A DNA stretch of 64,000 bases from NCBI GenBank assembly GCA_911728435.2, contig OU452204.1, positions 3,472,001 through 3,536,000 of the forward strand, given 5' to 3'. The notes under the pieces were generated by a model. That model did not search any database and was not told the DNA's origin. It saw nothing but the letters and a program-made list of their open reading frames with translations. The DNA is from Apoderus coryli. Lineage: Eukaryota > Arthropoda > Insecta > Coleoptera > Attelabidae. The first letter of the stretch is position 1, and each line of letters starts with the position of its first letter. Made by a program: the position numbers and the translations under genes. Positions 21,501-36,500 of this stretch are shown here, piece after piece.

Positions 21501-24500
21501 AACAATTGGTTGAATTGATAATATCTGCATTGGAGCGAACGGAAAATGAGGGAGAAGATACAGATGGGTAAGTATTATTTTATTTTTCATAAATCATTAT
21601 TTACTTATTAGCAAAATTCTACTCTAACATGACCAAAGACAATTCTGATCAGATTTAATCTAAAAAAACGTGGTAAGTAATTATTTTTCAGTTCTCGAAT
21701 AAAAGGATATTTGCTAGCAACCGGTTTCTTATTACTTACTCTTCAATACGAAAGATTTACTGTATATAAGGAGATGATGACAAATTATACCTAAGTTTTG
21801 ACCTGCAACTCATTAGAAGGCGCGTAGTTAGCGTTGTATAATATCAACTCACTGATATTTTTAACACCTACAATATTTTAGTCCTAAAATATCTAAAAGT
21901 TTAAGTATTATTATTAATTAAACTGACAATCGTTTTACCACTTCACCAAAACACTTCTTTTAAATCTCGACGCGCGTTTCGCTAACAATGTTAGCATCCT
22001 CAGGAGAGAATTAAAACTTAACTACTACTAAATATATTACAGCTTATATACTATTCACATACCACAGATACGCGCTCTGATTGGTCGCCGCGCAACCAAT
22101 GAGAGGGCGGTACATGCGTCAACATATATTAATTACTTACATACTAAAGAATACAAAATACTATTAGGGATTGGACCCTTATCTTTGTTTAGTGCTTTTG
22201 AATTATTCTTAATAATTTCCAAACTTTCATAAGCGTCCAAATATTTCCAATTGCTAACAGATTTCAACAATCTTAAGTTACTACAATCTACTCTATGATT
22301 ATTTTCAAACATATGTTCTGCTACACTAGACTTATCTAACCTACCATATCTTAAATGAGCAATATGCTCCTTAAATCTAACATTAAGTTTTCTTTTGGTT
22401 TGTCCTATATAAACTTTGTCACAATCCTTACAACTGATTTCATAAATGCCAGATTTTTCCGTCATCTCTACTTTATCTTTTGGATTGCCCAACAGATTGC
22501 CTAGACGTGTACTAGATTGAAAAACAGTTTTAAAGCCAATGTCACTAAAAATCTTATTTAAACCGCGTGTAAATTTTGGAAGATAAGGGATCGAAATAAA
22601 TTTAGAACTATCTTGACTTTCTCGGAAAGTTGTGGCATTATGAAGTGCATTTTTAAACTTATATTTTCTAATTAATTTATCAACTAAATTGTCATCATAA
22701 CCATTAACTCTAGCCACCATTTTTATTGTGTTTTTCTCTGTATCGAAACGGTTTTTATTAAGGGGAAATTTCATTAATCTATGTACAAGAAAATTTAGGC
22801 TGGCCATTTTGTGTTGGAAACAATGATTAGAGTCATTGGTTATATACCTGAATGTATTCGTACTTTTTCTATATATGTCACATTCCAATTTATTTTCACT
22901 GTTTTTGATTACAAGTGTGTCCAGGAAAGGAAGTCTACGATCTTTTTCTAATTCATAAGTGAATTTGATAGATGAGAAGCAATTATTAAGTTGGGCAACA
23001 AAGTTATCAATTGTATCAACACTTGTAATAAAAACAGCAAAACACATCGTCCACATATCTGATCCAAACTCTGGGAAAATATGAAAAATTGGTTTTCGCG
23101 GAGGCTTCAAAATAATTCATAAATAATTCAGCTAAAAAGGGGGATAAACAGCTACCCATAGCAGTGCCTTCATGTTGTTCATAGAATTCATTATTATATT
23201 GGAAAATATTTTGAGACATACAAAGATTTGTAAGTGAAAGATATTCTTCTATTAATTCGGATGCGACATTATTCTTTGTAAGATAATCTTGAAGATATTC
23301 GAGAGTTTTTGGAATAGGGACACTCGGAAACAGAGAAGATACGTCAAAAGAAACAAGAACTTCATTGGGATTTAGAATAATGTTTTTGACTCTCTCAATA
23401 AATTCATATGAATTTTGGACGGAGTAAGATTCTAACGGATTGGATAATTTTTTGAATTGTTCGACTAACCATTTTGATATGTTATAAGTAGGAGAAGAAA
23501 TAGCAGATACAATTGGTCTAACCGATTTCCCGGGTTTATGGATTTTGGGTAGACAATATAATTTAGAGATAGTTGGATTAGATATCTGTAACCTACGCTT
23601 CAGATTAGGAGTAACAAGGTTTTTGCATTTACTAAGAATTGATTTAACTTGTGTCGTCATCTTTGGCAAGGGATTCTTATTAAGTTTTCTATATGGACCA
23701 CTTTCAATGAGCTGATCAACTCGTTCAAAGTAGTCCACTTTATCCAAAATCACAACCTTGTTACCTTTATCTGCTTTTAGATAGAAACAATCTTTTTCTC
23801 TCAAACTTTTGATAACCGAAGTAGAACTTTTGTTATTATTTTTACCATCGGAAAAAATAATATTTTTTGAAATTTGATTTCGAACTGCTTGTCTAACAAA
23901 ACCTTTTGTTGCTTCCGGCAACTGCTGAATATTCGATTCTACACTGACAATTACTTCATCTAAACCGCGGTTAGGATTTGGAACAAAACCTAGACCTTTG
24001 TTTAAAATTTCTAATTCCTTCTTATTAAAAGTTTGAGAAGACTGATTTTCAACAATGGAAATTGTCTCGGCGGGAACTGTCTTTGTGTTTCTATTAGTAA
24101 GCTTCTTAAGTTTCTTGTTTAATGAAGAAAATTTCTTGATGTATTTTGTATCAATCACAACAAACATTTTCCGCTGAAACTCAATCCATTGTTCAAACTC
24201 AATATTACTTAATTTATAAACTAACTTTTTATATAATTCATATGCTTGTAATTCGAGCATACTTCGTTTACTGTACAAATATTTGATTTCTGAATCCAGC
24301 CATTGTTAGCGAAACGCGCGTCGAGATTTAAAAGAAGTGTTTTGGTGAAGTGGTAAAACGATTGTCAGTTTAGTGTTCTACGCCAAAGGTTCTACTCATA
24401 GATTATATTATTATTAATAATTATTAATATAATATTAATTAATTCTTCCCAAAAATTTGTAAAAAAAACTTAACAAAAAAAAAAACAGCTCTTAATTATT

Positions 24501-27500
24501 AAAGACAAGTAGATTGCCTCTTATCGGTCTTAAAGTTCCTGCTTGGAAATTTGCAAAACATAAATGCTGAACCCATTGAACAGTAATTATAACCATAATA
24601 TTCTTTTATGTTTCATTTCGTCGTAGGCTTCGTTACAATCCAATTCCGATAAGGCATTTGCTAGTGTCTGTAAATATTCTTTATTGATTGTTATTCCATC
24701 CGCGGTTATAATAATAATCGTTTATTATCTGACAGGCTTACGTCCAATACTAACACAAATCGTAAATTACAAAAATAGATCTACCTATTGTCTCATCCGC
24801 ATTCATCAGTTTCATCAGCATTCACTCGCTAACGAGGAAGAATTACTCCAACTCAGGGATTTCTGTTGTGAACCCTAAGGTGGCTAAACAGATTGATCCT
24901 CGAGCCCCAAATTTTGTCACAAAACTGACACACCCAATCACCATTTACCGGCTGCTACGATACGATACTTTATTCATGTAAAATACACAAAGTGCTTACA
25001 TTCGTCAGAAAACAAATAGGTAAAAAGATTCATATAAAATACACTTATAATTTTTAAAAATAAAAATAATCATACATAGATACTAACAAAATTCAAGTTA
25101 CACACTAAAGTCACAATTTAAAAACTCATCAAATGAGTAATATGCCGTTTTCTTAAAATATTCTTTTAGTTTTACAGTGTAGCTCTTAAATGGCAAGTTT
25201 TTCCATTCAGTGGGAAGCTTACTATAAAAATGTATGGCATAATACCAAGGACTAGTGTGACACCTCTTCAGCCTTGAAAATTCCAGCATAACGTAGTTTT
25301 TATTTCGCGTATTATAGCTGTGAACATTATCATGGGGCACATACAAATTTTTATATAAATCAAGTTACAAAGTATGTCAATTCCTGGAAAGGTGCTGTAT
25401 AAAAGCGTTTCTACAATCTTCCCTGTATCCCAGCTGGGAAAAAAATCTAACCGCTCTTCTCTGTAATCAAAATATTCTAAAAGCTGTACCTGCGTGTCCC
25501 TAGATCAAGACACGTTGCCTGAAAGATTTCACAAAAGAAAGATGTTACCACAGAGCCTCTCACACAGGCTGTCAATATGAGACTCCCATGTCGATCTCGT
25601 ATCCAGAGACACCAAGAAACTCCATACCACCTCGAAAGTGACACTCCGTGAGAATTCTCAAAGTAAAATACCCCGTTTTTGTTTTGGTCCGATTAAGTAG
25701 AAGACTGTTATGCGAAAACCACCCACACGATATACGCTCTCCTGCTCCCAACAGTGTGGTATCATCCGCGAATAGAGTGAACCGCTGCAATGGATCATCA
25801 AAAGGCAAATCATTTATATATGTTAAAAACAATATGGGTCCCAAGCTGGGAAGACGCTCTATTATTCAAAACCACATATTGCGACCTGCTCCTTAGATAA
25901 GACTCAAGCTATCTCGGACTGTCCGGACGAAATTTATACTTCTGCAGTAGTAAGTTATCAGGCACGCAGTCGAAAGCCTTTGTAAGATCGCAAAACGTTG
26001 CCACTGCGTACTGTGAGCTTTGTAACGAAGTATGCAGGAAGGAAACAAGAATCAAAACGGCATCAGGGAAACGAAGGGAAAACACTCGTCAATACATAGG
26101 TTGATCAATTTAGCCAGGGGCCCTATTATTAAATTTGTTATACTCTTGATGATTGGTACGCTAAACACAAACTGATTTATTGGAGCCAATCGGCGAGCCA
26201 CAAAAGAAGAACAATTATAATTATTCTCTCGCAACTAAATCTGGAATCACATTAACGAAAAAATTTGTGGTAGGTGCGCTGCCCCATCGATGCTGCTCCT
26301 CAAAAACTTGATTGCCCTCGTTAATGGTACGCATACATCTCTGTCGGTCGTTCGTGATCTGCTCGCAGTTCTTCACATCTAAGCCACACTTCTTCATGTT
26401 GGTTTTAAGAACATCTTTTGCTGCCGTCCTTGATTTCGTGAGCCGACCTTAAGCTGTGAATAAAGGATTCTCTTTGGAAGGCGTTCCGTTGGCATGCGGA
26501 TTACGTGGCCAGTCCATCGCAGGTTGTGCTTGACAAATCCTATCTTTTACACTAGCTGGGGGCTGAAGTCTTTGTTGTGGAAGAGTTGTAAAATAGATTT
26601 TAGAAAATGTGTGGTTGTGGATTTTTTATAATTCTAATATGCAAAGCATAACGCACTTTACAAGTTGCGCTTTTTTCCTTAGAATTTTTATTTTTGGTTT
26701 TAGAGAACCTACCGCCTTTGACACATGCTAGTCGTAAGTGATAAAGCTCTCTCTCTTTTTCACCTTTCGCTCATTTATCTCAGCATCTTCAGGCCTACAT
26801 CAAAAACATCAACCTTTTTGTCTAGAAAGGAAGTATGTTTCATTACTTTATATAAAAAAGCCAAGACAAAACGGAAACATTTGCTAAGACTTTCAACCAG
26901 TTTTATTTCCGAAAATCTAGTTAATATTTTTCCTGAATTCTGTGCTAAGGAATTGAAAATGAAATAGTCTACAACTTGCGTATCATTTATATAGCCGAGC
27001 AGCCGGGCGTTTTCTGCCAGTTATTACAAGTTTCGACAAAGCTGCAAACTGGAAATGCCCGGACGAAATGTTCACATTAAAACAAGTTTGAGTGACAAAG
27101 ACACAAACTTGCAAAAACTACGCGTATGAAATTTTCATGTTAAAACTTCTCCAGTTTTGCTTCGTATCAAATCTGTACTTGAACTATTACTATTCCTGTC
27201 TAAAAATATTTGTTGACTTAACAAAACAAAATATAAGCAGTTAAAAATATTTGAAAATAATATTTGAAAAAGCTAGTACAAATTTAAAAAAAAAATCACG
27301 ATTTTTTTAAAAAATAATGATTTTTATCTCCTGGAAATGCCAACAAGACTGACGTGTATTATTGAGGACTTAACAACACAAAAATTCACTCAGTAGACGA
27401 CACTTGCGAAAGCTTTGTACAATTCTTAATCAATTATTATTAAAATTCAACTAAAACTAAATTGAAAGATAACTGAACAAAATTTAATGAAATGTCTCAA

Positions 27501-30500
27501 CAAGTATGAAAATCAGCAAGCAAAAGGGATTAATAGTAACATCTGGTTCGGAAATTTTTCGATATATTCAATCGTTTATCAATTATTAAAGAATAAATGA
27601 AGAAAAACTACCATGTTTGGATAATTGATGGACGATATCCAGACTATAACTAACTCTTAAACCTTTTTTGTTTCCAGTATTTTTTTTTTAATTAATCAAC
27701 TCCATGCTGGATTGCCCTCGCCTCTTACAGAAATTGAACATCAATGTACCGCTGGCATATACAAGAAACTCACTTTTATTTAGGGTTCTCCGAGCTCATA
27801 CGATTTATGAGACGAGGGCCATCGTCAGTGCCTGCAACATGTGTAATAAACATAAAATATCTGTTCATACCAATTTCCACCAATAGTTTGCATGCTCATT
27901 TACTTAATTTAAGAATTTAATATTCGGTTTTTCATTATACTCTAGTGTGGATTAAGTTGAATCAAAAAATTGTCTTGTAATTGGGTGTAACTTGTTAGAC
28001 AATAATAATAATAATCCTTTAATGCCTAACAGGATTACGCCCAATTACAAGACAAATAACAGATGATACCAAATAACACTAATTTAAATTACTAGGTACT
28101 TATATAATAAATGATATACTACTAACTAAAACTAAACCTATTCGAACACCAGAATGCCCACCCTTATAATAATAATACCTTTATTAACCCAACAAACCAA
28201 ATGATTTAGATAGGGTAAAAAAATTAAATTAACAATAATAATAATAGCACAATTAATCTAGAAATAGCTATGGAACCCCAACCCAACTTATACTATACAT
28301 ACATACTATCAACAAATACAATGATAATAATATAAGCAGCAGTAACAACTATAACAATCACAATAATCTAACAATATAATACAAAAAGAGGAAACCGAAA
28401 AAAATATATATATCTATGACAGTGGTATATGGCGTTTTCAGTTTTGGTTAAATTTGGGATAACTTAAACTTTTGATATCGTTAGGCAGTTATATTCCATA
28501 ACACCTTTATAATACCACGAGCGTCTGCCATACTCAGAAAAGAAACGAGTTGCCTCCAACAGAACACTGTTACGTGTTCGATATGAATGGATATCATACC
28601 GATTCAGAAGTGAAACATTTCTATGACGCTGCTTTAATACGACTTGATGAATAAATAGATCAACCTGTAAGCGATAGAAACTTTCAATGGGACTTATTTT
28701 AAACTCATCATAGAGTTTTTTTGTAGAGTATATAACAGGCAATGAATAAATCGCCTTTATCGCTCTTTTTTGCAATACACGAAGTGGATGAAGCACAGTC
28801 TCCGTCGCTGTAGCCCAAACTAATGTTTATTTTTAACTCGGCGGGAGTCAGCTTAGCTGTTGCTAACCGAGCATGTAAATTAAGTTACAAACATAAACTA
28901 TAATTGAATTTTGAGTGTATACAAAACATAATATATATATATATACAAAAAAAAAAACCTATAAAGAAAAAAATCGAATTATTCATTTAACACAAACAAC
29001 TTGTAATTTCGCTTGAAGCCTGCCTGACTAAGACTGTACATTTCCATTTGCACTGCATTATAAAGGCGCGGTGCGATGTAAGAAAACGATCTCTCGAATA
29101 TGGCCGTTCGATGTGTAGGCACATTGAGGAGGTAGCGGTAACGAGTGTCTCTGTCATGATCAGCCCATCTATATGTTAGTTTTTCTCGCAAATAATTAGG
29201 ACATCCAGTGGAAATAACTTTATGAACCAAGCAGGCCAGTTATATACTATTTAGTAGTTATATACTATTTAGATCTGCCATACTGTTTTGCTTGTAGCTG
29301 TACAGGTTAGCAACAAACTGAGGAACATTATTACTGAAGAAATCTAGTTCTCTTTGAAAGTTGTATTTGTTAGTCAATGTGCAAGCTCTTGACACTGGAG
29401 CTCTAGTCTCATAATTTGTCCTGTGATGTGGAACATTAAATATGTTAGTGAGGCGCGAGTTGTATTGGGGGACACGAAAATTTACCTGATTTAGTAGTTG
29501 AATTGATTATTTTAAAGATAAACAACTGATACGCGAATATCCTACGCTGTAAGAGTGATTGGAATTCATAATTCTGTAACAATATAATAATAATAATAAT
29601 CTTTATACGGTAAGCAAAAAAATACATATTTGCCACCGAAAAGGCAAGAGTGCAGCTGGCTCTGAGAGACAAGCTGTTTAATACACTTATCCTAGAATGT
29701 ACAAACAACACACACACATGACCCCCACGCACACAGGACCAAATAATACAATATATAACTTAAAATAATATTGTCACGTTTAGGTTAAACGTGAACTACG
29801 AGTGCATTGAAAATAAGGACCTTATCTAAAAGATTGAAACACCGAATACCAAGTTTAAATAGACGTAAGTTTATTAACAGTTAAAGTTGAGAAGAATTTA
29901 CAAAATGATGAAACTTTAATTAGAGACTATAGAGTTAAAATAATAGAATACAAATAATATTACTTACATTAAAATATAAGAGACCACATACGGTCAAGTT
30001 TTCTTACTATTGGTTTAAAATTAGGACACAACTAAAGTTATTTCTCTGGAGAGGAGAATTTATAATAAAAGAGTTATCCCTCTCTTAAACAATCTTGCGC
30101 CTAAATCCTCCCTGTGTGACGAATGAGGGAGGTTGTATTGATGGTTTCTTGATTTCTCTATGCTAATTGGTTATTAACATAATAATAATATTGCACCACC
30201 ACCCCTACATCGCGTTTATTTAGTTGTGGTGGTCAGAATAGCTGATGCTGCATTTTCCAGTATGACTACCCTTGAAAGTGGAGGGTAAGAGGCAGGGCTC
30301 CTGATTATCGAGAAATGGTGACTCATCTAGATAAACTAGAATAAACAGGAAAATAATATTTTTGTATTTTTCCATCGAACATCTGGGGTTTGTTATTTAT
30401 TTATAATTTATATTTATTTATTAATAATAGTGGAATTTGTAGTCGTGACAATATCCTATACAATAATTGTTTCTGCACTGTTACAAAAGATATACAATAT

Positions 30501-33500
30501 AACATACATATACAATAGTAAATCAGATCATCATCAAATCAGAGAATAAACAATAAATACCCTCTAATGCACTAAAATTTACGATAGTACACACGAATCC
30601 AAATGTTTTCCAACCATTCTAAACACCCAAGAGCAATGCTTTAAAATATTTTTTAAATGTAACCACACACATATAGTATGGTCATACCCTCGTACCGGAA
30701 AATAGCCCCGATCCTTGAAAAATAGATATTTTAAGAATTTTCTTTGGACACGTTCGATTCTATTCGCGTGGGCCTGATAAATTGGTGACCATATAATCGA
30801 GGCATATTCTAACTTAGATCCAAAGAGAAATATAGTGACTTGAGACAATTGATGTTCTGAAATTTACATGTAGTTTTGGAGAAAAACCAAAGAACGAAGG
30901 GCGCTCTGTGTTAATTCCTCTATGTGCTGGTCAAAAGATAACCCACTGTCAACCACTACACCAAGATCCCTAGTCTCGTGTGCCAATTCCCGAGCAGCAC
31001 CTTCGAGGATATTTTCAAAACGAACAGGGAACTGTCGCTTAGAAAAAGTCATCGCTCTGCACTTGTTAACGTTAAGAGGCAATTTGTTGATCAGATAAAT
31101 AAAGATTTTTGATTCGTTACTCCAAACAGCAAATATTATGCATTAAGTCACGCATTCTGGTGTTTGTAATTTTTTGTAATTAATAATATTTTTTTGTTTT
31201 AGATTCTGGTTGCATTTATCATCTCAGCTGATTTATTTTGTCCTGTTTCAATTTGCAAGCTTTCCTAACTTCGTTATGTCGTTGCATTCACGACTACAGG
31301 TAGGTGAAGTTTTTAATATATTTTCGCTAGTACTAACACTGAAGATTGTTTTGATAGAGATGTAGTAGATAATTCTTGATAATTCAACAATTAGCTTCTA
31401 CCAAAGACCTTAGTAACACAGGAGACAAAATATTTCATTGATAACGTGCTTTCAAACACGAGCCAACATTACTTGTAAACAAGTAATGTGTAAGAGAGAG
31501 AAAGACTTATCCTTGTCGCCTTCAAGTTGCTCATTGGCAACGTTGTAATCTCCAGTATGCGTTCTGCAGCCAGTGGCGTACTGATCGCTGACTGCTTTTG
31601 AACTATGTATACAATAATACATAATATATAATTAATAGCATACATTAAAAAGCCGAGAATTTAACCGCTATTCAACTTATTTTGAAACTGAAATTTAGTC
31701 GATATTTAATTGGAATGAGTTTTTCAGTAAAATAATTTAAATATTACCTAATATGTATAAGGTATTCGCTAAGAAAGTCTGTTAATCTTTCTTTGTAGTA
31801 GGTATTTCTTGATATAGCTGAAAAACCTTCATTTCGTATATCGAAAAAACGATACTTAAATTAATATATTTATGTATAATTTGAAGATAATCTAATTTTA
31901 AAATCATTTTATGCATTACAAATAGGAAGTCAGGAAATAAAAAAATGCACATTATTCTCAATAGTTTATTTTTAGCTATATATATTAAATTATACACAAT
32001 GATAATAAATAATAATTATCTACTATGAACATACAAATTAATTATGTTTTTGCAGACTTTATGCAGTTTCTGTATCGCTTTTTAATAAGTATGAAGTCTT
32101 TTTGATTGCGAATAATTCTTTCAGGGGTATGGGCCCTAGAGGTCCACGTCTAGAGCCTTCTATTTGGAAGTTTAAAAAAGGTGTTTGAGACAATGAAATC
32201 ATGTTCCTGGCAGAACTGAACCAGCCGGTCTCCTCTATCGTTTGCTGTTCCTAATCCGTATATACCGGTAATATCCTCTCGTGGTGTACTTCCTACTTTG
32301 GCATTAAAATCGCCCATGATAAAAGTCACCTCTGATTTTTTCGCCAGCTTCAGAGTATCTGTGATTTGATCGTAGAAGTCTTCTATTTGTGCGTAAACCT
32401 GGATGATGTTGATGTCAAATGGGTGCGAGTGTAGTTTTCTAAAAAGCACCCTGTACGATACCGGAACAAACGACATTACTGACCTGCTGGTTTCCTTGTT
32501 CATTATGATACCCACGCCGTTGTAGTGTTGGTCGTTGTCACTACCCGAGTAGAATACTTGATGTTCATTTATTTCACATTGTCCCGAATTGGTCCATCTC
32601 ATTTCGCTAATCCCTAGTATCTCTATGTTAAGTCGTTTCATCTCCTTGATAACATTGTGTGCTTTACCCGCCTGAAATATGCTTTTAACGTTCCACGTAG
32701 CAATCTTCCTCATGCCTGGCCCAGTGATTCTTAGCTTTTAGAGACTCATTATATCTATGCTTGCCAGCTAAAAGGTTTTCAAAAATATTTGCAGCAGGTC
32801 CTGTTACCGAAGCCTAAAACAAATTTAGTAAGACAACAAAAAATATCTCATACCTAACAGGCTACGCTTACCCTTATAGATGACTCAGCTGATTCAGTAA
32901 TAAAATCTTTTTTCCTTAAAACTATCAATAGATCTTTTAATGATTTTACGCGGATTTTAAGTCGTCTAACTTGATTTTGTAAGGTGTGTATTCTTTTCCT
33001 TTGGCACGTTATTTTATTTTTTAAAATTCCTATATTTTTTCTTCTCTTAGTAGGGGTTGAAAAGTCACTACTATCCATATCACCAGGATAACGCCTTTTC
33101 CTAAAAAATATCAAGCCCCTGGTAAATTTTACTAAAAAAGAGCTTTTTATGAACAAATATCAAAATTTCATAACGGTAAAATGTAAATTCGAATAATGTA
33201 CCAAATATACCAACATTTAGCTTCAGCCCCTTTATATCACCCGCTTCTGAAACATGTTGGTGTAATACCTACCTCTTTTTACTTCCAATTTTTGCACTAG
33301 CTACAGGGGCTTCAATTATATCAGAATGGGATTCTCCTGCTTCTGATGCAGTTTCTGTCACAGAACTGGTTGAACCCTTGTTGGCTTCTAATGAAACTGG
33401 CTCTGTAGCTCTGGAGGTGCCAGGAATAGATTTAACAATTATACTTTCAGACCTAAAATATATATTAATTCAATATATCAAAATAAAAAGCCTTTCTAAA

Positions 33501-36500
33501 GGATACCTTTTGATTAGGGACCCCATATTAGCGGTTGAAACAGTGGACTCCATAATAGTTTTTTCTAAGAATAGCTGAGCAATCCTAAAAATGGATATAA
33601 GTGCGGTTAATGCACATACCTACTTAGCTAGTTTAATTTCATCCAAAAATAATAATAACAGAACTTACTTAGGATATTCTTTCGGTATTGGAGGTGTTCC
33701 AAAAACAGATGAGTCCACAGACCTAACATCTGTGGTTGAGTCAGAGCTAGAAGAATATAAATTATTATTATAATATAATAAATATAATTATAAATATTTT
33801 TTACCTAGTGGATGCATCATCCAAAAATAAAACACCTTCACACCGTCGAGGATTTGCACCCTTTCTAACGAATCTTGCTCCATTAGATTTCGTTGACAGA
33901 TCCTCTGGGAAAAAATGATCCGAGCATAACCATGGATTTTTTGGCAAAAGTGGTCCTTTAGCAATGCCAACTAAAGAAAACCAGAGTTTTCGTTTTTCCG
34001 GTTCCTGAGGAAACCTAATTTAAAAAGTAAAATATAAGTACCTAATGTAAAAAGGCTATAATAAGCCTTATACTACAGAGCTAGGGAGGTAATATCCTAT
34101 GTAGATTTACCACTTACTTCTTTAATGCTGCTTTGAATTACTAAGCGGTTACATTGTTGGGCGTAAATGAACCAACATTATTTTCAGAAAGTGTCTGTTG
34201 GCTTTTGTTACTAATAATTTAATAGAAATAAAAATTCAAAATGTAACAAATTTATCATATCAAACAAACCCCGCCACTGTGTAAACTAACACCAAACACA
34301 AACAAATTTCCAAACATAACCACACTTATCTGTGAAAAGTTAAATCTGGAAATAAACTATCCACTTTTCCACAAACTACACAACCACGAACCATAGTTAT
34401 TCAATAAATATTTAAAGTTTAAAAAAACACACACAAGAATATCGCAAAACAGGAAAATACTTCAAAAAACGATTAAAAGCGCTAATGACATGAGGGTTTC
34501 TCAACGTCAACGTCGCAAATTATAATTTCATTCATAACGCCGATTTCTGTCGTACAAGAAGCGTGAAGTTGTAAACAATGTTGCCGTAGTGCGCTTTTAT
34601 TTTACTATGAGAATAATTCCTAAAATAAAATAATTATCCCGTTTTGTACAATTTAATCTTAAAATGAACTAATTTATAACCTAAGTATAGTAATAAAATT
34701 TTTTATTAACATCCTAGTTACAAATAATTATTTACATTGCTCATTTTTTATATGTTGTGACAAAAATTTAAAGATATTCCAAATACATTTGTAAGTCTGG
34801 CAATGCTTGTATTAGGATAAATAGAGGAAGGGACGATGTTTGCTAACCCTGAAAACGTAAACAATGTGGTCTCCTGTATTAATAAGGTCTTTGGCTTCTA
34901 CCAACACCACAATGCACCCACCAAAATCACTAAGGCGGAAAAGCAAATTCATGTTTTATACAAAATAGACGTTGAATCAAATAAACCAGAAAATAAAAGT
35001 TTCAATTTAATGTTTAATACATATAGAAAAAGATTACAGTGGTCATTTTTTATGTAAAAAAATGTTTACAAATCCACCTCTGTCGCGAGCGGAATTTCCA
35101 TATTTTATATTCCGTTTACTTATACAATTTAATTATCACCTTGGCATACAAACAACTGAAATCTCCAATTCAGATTTGACCTGGGGCTTGTTTAAATAGA
35201 CCTTCTTTATGACTTATTGAGAGAATGCAGAATGAGCGGTGTATTATTTTGATAAATAAATAAATAAAGCGTTTATTGCCCAACAGTTTCCCATTTAAAG
35301 GACAATATTACAAACTAAAAAAATAAATGCTTAAATAAACTAAAATACTAATTTATAAATCCTAATTAATTCCGCACACATACACACACCTAAACCACAA
35401 ATGTCTCTGCAGCTACCATTTTCAAGTGATTGACTGTAGTTGTAAAAATGTCACACCTATCAGACACTCTATTAAAATTAGAACACATGACATGAACAGG
35501 CGATCTTAACAGTACATTGGTCCTAGCTCTGTGTAAGTGAAATGTTAAATTGGACCTTGTCTTTAACCTAGGAACTAACAAATTTAAGCAAGACAGCAGA
35601 AAAGAGCAGTCGATTTTTTCTCTAAGCAATTTATATAAGATGGTTAAAGAGTTCTGAATTCTTCGGTACTCCAGACTCTGACCGTCAAAACGTGATAGTA
35701 ACAATTCATGATCGAAACCTCTTACTGGATAAGCACCATCGGTTCTAAAAACTAAATATTTCAAAAATCTACGTTGAATTTGCTCGACCTCTAGTTTATG
35801 AATATTATACTGAGGATACCAGATGATGGAAGAATACTCCAATTTTGACCTCACATAGGCATTGAACAAGGTGTTAAGGGCAGAGGTATTATTGAAGCCT
35901 TTGCAGTTCCGCATTATAAAGCCATACATGCGAGATGCCTCACCAACCATTCTTTCCATATGCTCCAAAAACTGGAACCTCTGATCGAAGGTAACACCAA
36001 GATCCGTGAATACCCGACATCGTTCAAGTTTATTTGTGGAGAGTGCATACGGATAGTCAATAAACGTTGTTTTACGTGTAAAACTCAGACATGTGCATTT
36101 ACGAATGTTAAGAGACAATTTGTTACTGTCGCACCACCTTTCTAGAGCACACAGATCATGCTGCAGGTTTATGCAATCTGCTACTGAATCTATGGAGGCG
36201 AAGATTTTTAAGTCATCTGCGAAAAATAGAGTACGCTGAAGTAAACACGGGTCCAGATCATTGATGAAAAGAAGGAACAACAATGGACCTAAGTTAGAAC
36301 CCTGGGGTACTCCTGACGTGGCCGAGTAAAAACAAGATTTAAAGCCGTTGTAAAAGACATATTGTTTCCGATCATGCAAGTATGAGTTGCATAAAGATAT
36401 CAAGCCGGAAGGAAATCCATCATACGTATGCAGTTTACTCAGCAATATGCCATGGTCCAGCCTATCAAAGGCTTTGGTGAAATCAGTATAGATTACATCC

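Larger units (their letters stand above)
21919..24405 (-). mobile_element. Complete Penelope-like element (PLE) with inverted terminal segments
   Basis: TATTATTATTAAT flanks both sides (21906-21918 and 24406-24418), a candidate 13-bp target duplication, though low-complexity. The single ORF is on the minus strand. At the element's 3' end (plus 21919-22016) lies a hammerhead followed by a tail of about 65 bp. The same tail and the 3' half of the hammerhead recur in opposite orientation at 24304-24371. Inverted pseudo-LTR fragments of this kind are known for PLEs. A CCAAT/TATATAA-like promoter sits just before the hammerhead (minus, about 22045-22085). Confidence 0.82.

Noticed and set aside
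27971..28056. Rho-independent-terminator-like or CRISPR-like hairpin repeat
   Set aside because: It is the junction of two eukaryotic LINE tails; no spaced repeat array exists.
34836..35057. 73-codon ORF upstream of the THAP gene
   Set aside because: Wrong strand for the THAP gene and no recognisable domain.
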